A DNA stretch of 64,000 nt from Kocuria dechangensis (GTDB lineage: Bacteria; Actinomycetota; Actinomycetes; Actinomycetales; Micrococcaceae). The stretch lies in contig NZ_BMEQ01000008.1 in assembly GCF_014636775.1 (NCBI RefSeq), positions 62,001 to 126,000 on the forward strand, read 5' to 3'. Below the pieces are notes generated by a model. It saw nothing but the letters and a program-made list of their open reading frames with translations. It was not told the origin of the DNA and did no database searches. Below, in pieces: positions 60,601-64,000 of this stretch (the first letter of the stretch is position 1; each line of letters starts with the position of its first letter). A program made the translations under genes and the position numbers.

Positions 60601-61284
60601 CTCCGCGGCCCCGCCGTGGGGCGCGGGGTCGCTGTCGAGGACCGTGGCGGAGAGCTCGACGGTGACGTGCTCGGCGACCAGGTCGGGGTGGTGCTCCGGT
60701 CCCTCGTGGACCGCCACGAGCACCTCCTCCAGGCCCGGCCACAGGTACCCGTCGCCGCGCAGGAGGGAGTCCACGGGGCGCCGGCCCAGCGGCCGCAGCA
60801 GCCGGGAGAACCCCGCGGTCTCCTCCCACAGCCGCCCGAGCGGGTCCAGGCCGGCACCGGCGCGCTGGGCCACGGCGTGCACCACGCCGTTGAGCCCGCC
60901 CGCGCTCGCCCCGGCGAGGACGTCGAACTCGACCCGGTCGTAGCCGGCCTGGGCCAGCAGCCGCGCGTAGACCGCGGCCCGCTCCACGAGCCGGGGGTCG
61001 GGATCCTCCCCGGGGTGCAGCAGGAAGGCATGCAGGAGGCCGGCCGCGTCCCGGTGCAGCCGGATCCGGCGCAGCACGTCCAGCTCCGCCACCGCCCCGC
61101 CGATCCAGACTGCCAGGCTCACCCCGCCCCGCAGGGCCAGCGCGAAGCGCAGGGTGCGGCCGAAGGCCGGCTCCTGGCCCGCGGTGGCGTCCGCGAGGGA
61201 CAGGGAGGTCGTGAGCACGGTGAGCCCGGAGAGCGTGCCGGCCGGCGTCCTGCTCCCGTCGGCCGGCGGGCCGCCGGGGATCAT
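57655..61284 (-). CDS. Large patatin-like membrane protein
   Basis: 1209 residues. N-terminal patatin-type lipase domain: oxyanion loop RGGVSLAVWIGG (52-63), nucleophile Ser127 in GASAGG, and catalytic Asp335 in DGGVFDN. A long central region (about 400-860) without recognised domains, then a C-terminal membrane region (about 910-1209) with many hydrophobic helices. This matches the patatin-related (DUF3376-type) protein family of actinobacteria. Expected acyl hydrolase acting on membrane lipids. The ATG overlaps the stop of the glycosyltransferase upstream by 4 bp. Confidence 0.85.
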   Translation of the reverse strand: MIPGGPPADGSRTPAGTLSGLTVLTTSLSLADATAGQEPAFGRTLRFALALRGGVSLAVWIGGAVAELDVLRRIRLHRDAAGLLHAFLLHPGEDPDPRLVERAAVYARLLAQAGYDRVEFDVLAGASAGGLNGVVHAVAQRAGAGLDPLGRLWEETAGFSRLLRPLGRRPVDSLLRGDGYLWPGLEEVLVAVHEGPEHHPDLVAEHVTVELSATVLDSDPAPHGGAAEGRGDFHFASPERGAPLPPPGNDIPARPSPSPAAGAGAGDDDAARRAAALSRLAYAARATASFPGAFEPATVWSAPTAGPLRDSPRPDLSLAFSAHRDPAELPYRVVDGGVFDNVPIDRALEAARTSRSLRHADRALLYLDPDPPHRAGTPVPDLDLPRLVRTVGATVTRLRRRETGEDEVLALSDFLGDQLAAQGRLRQLAPLLVDWSPPALAERRRAHLRYRGRADADLLGRILTRPGTWQLTSSLRSRAELRPRTPAELTPLREELQRRCDALSRGPLDDPAARAVLRGPQALFDAVSCVLAWIRFLEDLALDPSAAPAPLQGLDTTAARAAAYRLLAVAGHERDRLVGDVLDACCGAGVPTATAVPLWLPAAGPADDPLAESWAELDAVVDELRAFRGPLDAVLHAADDPEVTDPADDADATGAVAWRRAWHESPWRRVPGPEVPMGAADLPPAVAAAGIPVPLSRVVYGEIRGDQAPVPSVVPERLRRGWADDRMQRALDAAGSTATPDEDLRQLLAPGPARFPADSKLAGTGLLNFRGFLATEWRTADWWWGRLDAAAGVAAFLQDLPARPLSGPRPPDAAAARTAGAAPQAGSSGGAADGTTADGTKTGQPAAEDPASALQSGLLGQLGDGDEDRARTSLAAGADRLDRLTPGYRVSLASRGLRVLGRALARTPDLPRGAWELLLFLLQPVLVAAPLLLVPVRAALALVVAAAGLWAAAGPAGASPPGRAGPVLVALAAAALAASLVRSVRSARRRWARVLDAAGTPAAPRIRPAGAVLPAAQHVAVDRGTALRRAAVVAAAAAALLLPAWVAARSGDGAVLVLLLPAVLVLDRVAAAVAVRVPGRERGDELVLAGGVVLASVAAWGLGALAATAASGPLAQAVPSRTLVVTATLALLGALVLTGFLRPGWVVLLALGAGALAGWAGGLVELLTGHGAAGAAAAVLVWASVLWWAPAERMLRAWGPAEELGRAAA

Positions 61285-62579
61285 CCGGCGAGGGCCTCGA
61301 ACGCGCGGGCGGGACCCGGCCGGCCCGTGAGGCGGCCGCTCAGCGTCTCCAGGCGGCGCCGGTTCTCGCCGGAGAGCTCCAGCAGCTCGGCGGCGTGCTC
61401 GCCGATCTCCGCGGGGGACGCGGCGTTGGGGTCCAGGACCGTGCCGAGGCCGGTCCCCTCGACGGCGGCCGCCCCGGCGAACTGGTCGGTGGACATGGGC
61501 AGCAGGAGCAGGGGGACACCGGCGGTCAGCGCCTCCGTGACGCTGTTGTTGCCCCCGTGGGAGACGGCGAGGGCGGCCCGCTCCAGCAGGGTCACCTGAG
61601 GCAGCGAGCCGCGCACGAGCCAGGAGTCCGGCACCGGGCCGAGCGCCGCGGGGTCCGTGGACCCGGCGGCAAGGGCCACGCGCACGTCCAGGCCCCGCAG
61701 CGCCTCGGCCACCCGGGCCAGGACGTCCGAGCGCACGGACAGGAAGCTGCCCAGGCTCACGTACACCACCGGGCGGTCGGAGCCCTCCAGCCAGGCGGCC
61801 ACCTCCGCGTCCTCCGCCTCGTCCCGCACCGCGGAGCCGAGGAACGTGTGGGCCGGCAGGGACCGGCTCCGGTCGTCGTCGTGGAGCTCCCGCGGGTAGT
61901 TCAGCAGCAGCTCGTCCCCGGTCTCGGCGAACGCGTCCCTGCTCGGCGGAGCCCCGGGGGCCAGCTGCTGCAGGGCGTCGTTCCACTGGGCGGTGAACTC
62001 GTCGCGGACCTCCGAGCACAGCCGGTGCAGCGCCTCCAGCTCGGCCGGCGCCGGACGGATGCGGCCCGGCCACGCGGGCGGGTGGCCGTAGACCTCGTCC
62101 TCCACGGTCAGCGCCGACGGGTGCCCGAGCACCACATCGGCGTGCCGGATCCCGGCGCCGACGAGTGCCAGGCGCGCCCCGAACGCCAGGTGGTCCACGA
62201 TCACCTGATCCGGGCGCACCCGCTCCACGAGGGCCTGGACGTCCCGGGCGACGCCGAGCGGGTGCCACAGCAGGTCGTTGCGGCGGGCGCGGGCCTGGAA
62301 CGCCAGCGTCTCCACGGCGCCCCGGCGCGTGGCCTCGAAGAAGCCGCGCAGGGCGTCGTCCTCCCCGGGAGGCTGCTCCTCCGCGCGGATCACCCCCGGG
62401 TTGGAGCCCCGGCCCAGCCGCAGGGGCTCGACGTCGTAGCCGAAGCCTCGGGCGAGGCCCGCGGTCGCGGGACCGGTGGCGACCACCACGCGCTCGCCGA
62501 CGTCGCGCCAGGCCGTCGCGAGCGTGGCGAGGGGGAAGAGGTGGGACGCGTAGTCGGGGCTGATGACGAGCAGGGTCAC
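61281..62579 (-). CDS. MGT/UGT-type glycosyltransferase
   Basis: 432 residues, GT1-family GT-B fold. N-terminal SPDYASHLFPLATLATAWRD is typical of macrolide / zeaxanthin-type glucosyltransferases; C-terminal donor-binding region VVYVSLGSF...VSHGGNNSVTEALTAGVP...TDQFAGA carries the HGG(x)nS/T and DQ signature. GTG start, with the overlapping stop of the upstream gene (GTGA). Acceptor unknown; coupling with a patatin-like lipase suggests a lipid-linked acceptor. Its stop overlaps the patatin gene ATG by 4 bp. Confidence 0.88.
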   Translation of the reverse strand: MTLLVISPDYASHLFPLATLATAWRDVGERVVVATGPATAGLARGFGYDVEPLRLGRGSNPGVIRAEEQPPGEDDALRGFFEATRRGAVETLAFQARARRNDLLWHPLGVARDVQALVERVRPDQVIVDHLAFGARLALVGAGIRHADVVLGHPSALTVEDEVYGHPPAWPGRIRPAPAELEALHRLCSEVRDEFTAQWNDALQQLAPGAPPSRDAFAETGDELLLNYPRELHDDDRSRSLPAHTFLGSAVRDEAEDAEVAAWLEGSDRPVVYVSLGSFLSVRSDVLARVAEALRGLDVRVALAAGSTDPAALGPVPDSWLVRGSLPQVTLLERAALAVSHGGNNSVTEALTAGVPLLLLPMSTDQFAGAAAVEGTGLGTVLDPNAASPAEIGEHAAELLELSGENRRRLETLSGRLTGRPGPARAFEALAG

Positions 62580-64000
62580 GGTGCAGGGCTCCTCACGGCC
62601 GCGGCGGATCGGCTCCGCGCGACCTCGGCGTAGACGTCGGTGAGGGCGGACGCCATCACCTGGATGCTGAAGCGCTCCCGGACCAGGTCGCGGGCGGTCC
62701 CGGCCGCGGCGTCGGCGCCGGGTGCGGCGGCGAGGTCGAGGGCGCGGGTCAGGCCGCGCGCCAGGGCCTCGCGGTCCTGGGTGTCGACGAGCAGGCCCGT
62801 CACGCCGTCCTGCACGAAGGTGGCCGGACCGCCCGTCCGGGGCGCGACGACCACGAGGCCGGCGGCCATCGCCTCGACCAGGGCGACCCCGAACTCCTCC
62901 TTGAGGCTCGCGCACGCGTAGGCCCCGTGGCCGGCCGCCAGCCCGGGACGGCCGCGGCGGACGGCGGCCAGCCACACGGCCACCGTCCCGTTCGGGCGGT
63001 GGCCCGCGAGCAGGAGCCCCCGGGAGGCCGCGTCGGCACGCGGGACGACGGCGTCGACCAGGTCGAGCTGCTCCCGCTCGTCGGGGGAGGGCCGGTCCAG
63101 GTCCCCGCCCACGACCAGGAGGTTGCAGCGGTCGCGGAGCGCGGGCTCCCCGGCCCAGGCCCGGACGAGCGCGGCGGTCCCCTTGACCCGGTGGAGCCGG
63201 CCCACGGTGACCAGCAGCGGCAGCGCCCGCCGGGACGGGGGCAGGCCGGCCAGGACGCCGTCGAGGTCCGCCAGCGCGCGGGCGGCGGCGGGCCCGGGGC
63301 CACCGGCGCCGGGCGCGGTCTGCGCCGCGGCCTCCTCGACGGCGCGCAGGTCGATCCCCTCCGGGACCACCGTGTGGCGCCCGGGCCGGGCGGCGAGGTC
63401 GACGCCCAGGAGGTCCCGGGCGTCCCGCGCCAGCGCGGGACGGGGGAAGAGCACCATGTGCCGGGCCTGGGCCCCGAGGTCTGCGAGCAGGCGGAGCCGG
63501 AACCAGAGGTGCTCGGCGTGGTCCGCTGCGCCGAAGCGGTCCCGGGTCAGCGTGCCCGCGGCCTCCCGCGCGGCGATCAGCGCGTGCGGGTCCGGCGCCA
63601 TGGTCAGGACGACGGGCACGCCCTCGGCCCGCGCCGCCTCGGCGGCGGCCATGGACCCGACGTCGGCCATGCGGAGGTGGACGGCGTCGACCCGGCCGGC
63701 CCGCCGCAGCACCCGGCGGACGCCGCGCACGGCGGCCACCCGGCGCGGCCACGCGACCGCCGAGTGCACGGGCTCGCCCAGGAAGGGCACCGGCGCGAAG
63801 GCGTGCCCGTCGCGGCCCAGGCCGGCCAGCGCGCGCCGGGCCTCGACGTGGTCGCCGCGCGAGACGGTCACGACCCGGGTGACGCGGGGCGGACCGCCAG
63901 GGGTGCTGTCCGGGGCGCGGTCGGGAGCGCTGTCCGGCGCGGCGCAGAGGGCGTCGCCCAGGTGGACCAGCAGGGTGGCGATGCCGCCGTTGTCGCCCTG
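62576..64000 (-). CDS. GT4 glycosyltransferase, 5' truncated by window edge
   Basis: The frame is open to the end of the window, so the N terminus is missing; at least 474 residues are encoded. The first visible part, DNGGIATLLVHLGDAL...RVTRVVTVSRGDHVEARRAL, matches the start of group 1 (sucrose-phosphate-synthase-like) glycosyltransferases. The donor domain has TVGRLHRVKG, and SLKEEFGVALVEAMAAG carries the E-x7-E motif. A GTG at 63871 is internal. 4-bp overlap with the next glycosyltransferase. Together the three genes form a coupled GT4-GT1-patatin operon. Confidence 0.87.
   Translation of the reverse strand, partial: QGDNGGIATLLVHLGDALCAAPDSAPDRAPDSTPGGPPRVTRVVTVSRGDHVEARRALAGLGRDGHAFAPVPFLGEPVHSAVAWPRRVAAVRGVRRVLRRAGRVDAVHLRMADVGSMAAAEAARAEGVPVVLTMAPDPHALIAAREAAGTLTRDRFGAADHAEHLWFRLRLLADLGAQARHMVLFPRPALARDARDLLGVDLAARPGRHTVVPEGIDLRAVEEAAAQTAPGAGGPGPAAARALADLDGVLAGLPPSRRALPLLVTVGRLHRVKGTAALVRAWAGEPALRDRCNLLVVGGDLDRPSPDEREQLDLVDAVVPRADAASRGLLLAGHRPNGTVAVWLAAVRRGRPGLAAGHGAYACASLKEEFGVALVEAMAAGLVVVAPRTGGPATFVQDGVTGLLVDTQDREALARGLTRALDLAAAPGADAAAGTARDLVRERFSIQVMASALTDVYAEVARSRSAAAVRSPAP

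Noticed and set aside
57610-61599. Plus-strand frame opposite the patatin gene
   Set aside because: Same reason: high-GC antisense shadow; the minus-strand gene has complete catalytic motifs.

Overview
The window is about 73% GC with dense GTG/ATG-started genes, many 4-bp stop/start overlaps, and TAnnnT -10 boxes placed directly before start codons. Gene content and order (def-fmt-rsmB-rpe-rib, his-trp-lgt-gltBD-pyk, pdtaR-polA-rpsA-coaE-uvrB) point to a chromosomal segment of a Micrococcaceae-type actinobacterium. Kocuria is my best guess, from general impression rather than any comparison. I see no rRNA, transposase, CRISPR array, prophage or plasmid gene. Most of the window is conserved core chromosome; accessory content is concentrated at about 37.5-46 kb and 54-64 kb.

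Layout. 0-4.7 kb: the 3' part of a PD-(D/E)XK-type nuclease gene, then def, fmt, rsmB (translation-initiation and rRNA maturation) and rpe. 4.7-8.6 kb: an FMN riboswitch followed by a complete, tightly overlapped riboflavin operon (ribD, ribE, ribB, ribA, ribH). 8.6-11.5 kb: histidine genes hisE, hisG, hisF, hisI with one small basic ORF between. 11.6-17.4 kb: tryptophan genes trpE, a Trp-associated membrane protein, an HGxxPAAW-like protein, a single ORF in which TrpC and TrpB are fused, and trpA. 17.4-26.5 kb: lgt, gltB-gltD, pyk. 26.5-34.1 kb: a hotdog thioesterase, a tRNA-Leu(CAA), an ANTAR response regulator (PdtaR type), polA, an Eis-like acetyltransferase and rpsA. 34.3-41.6 kb: yigZ, a trehalose-synthase-like GH13 enzyme, coaE, two tandem paralogous small proteins, a DUF1206 membrane protein, and a convergent zwf/gnd pair. 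41.6-46.1 kb: two tandem paralogous small membrane proteins, a fructosamine-kinase-like protein, a Tat-exported metallo-beta-lactamase-fold protein, a metallothionein-like protein and an NAD(P)-binding oxidoreductase. 46.3-54.2 kb: uvrB, two TerC genes each behind its own yybP-ykoY (manganese) riboswitch, and a Ski2-like DUF3516 helicase. 54.3-64 kb (all minus strand): a secreted trypsin-like protease, an ABC permease and ATPase preceded by a secreted tryptophan-rich, cysteine-free protein, and a translationally coupled operon of two glycosyltransferases and a large patatin-like membrane protein.

How the parts work together. The amino-acid block couples glutamate supply (GltBD) with histidine and tryptophan synthesis. 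The TrpC-TrpB fusion joins the enzyme that makes indole-3-glycerol phosphate to the subunit that consumes indole, while TrpA, the step between them, remains separate and is translated from an overlapping start. Small-molecule RNA control is seen three times (one FMN and two Mn elements). A recurring feature is leaderless initiation: seven genes have a TAnnnT box ending 6-7 nt before the start codon. Tandem duplication also recurs (small proteins at 37.6/37.9 kb, membrane proteins at 42.0/42.3 kb, riboswitch-terC units at 48.5/50.0 kb).
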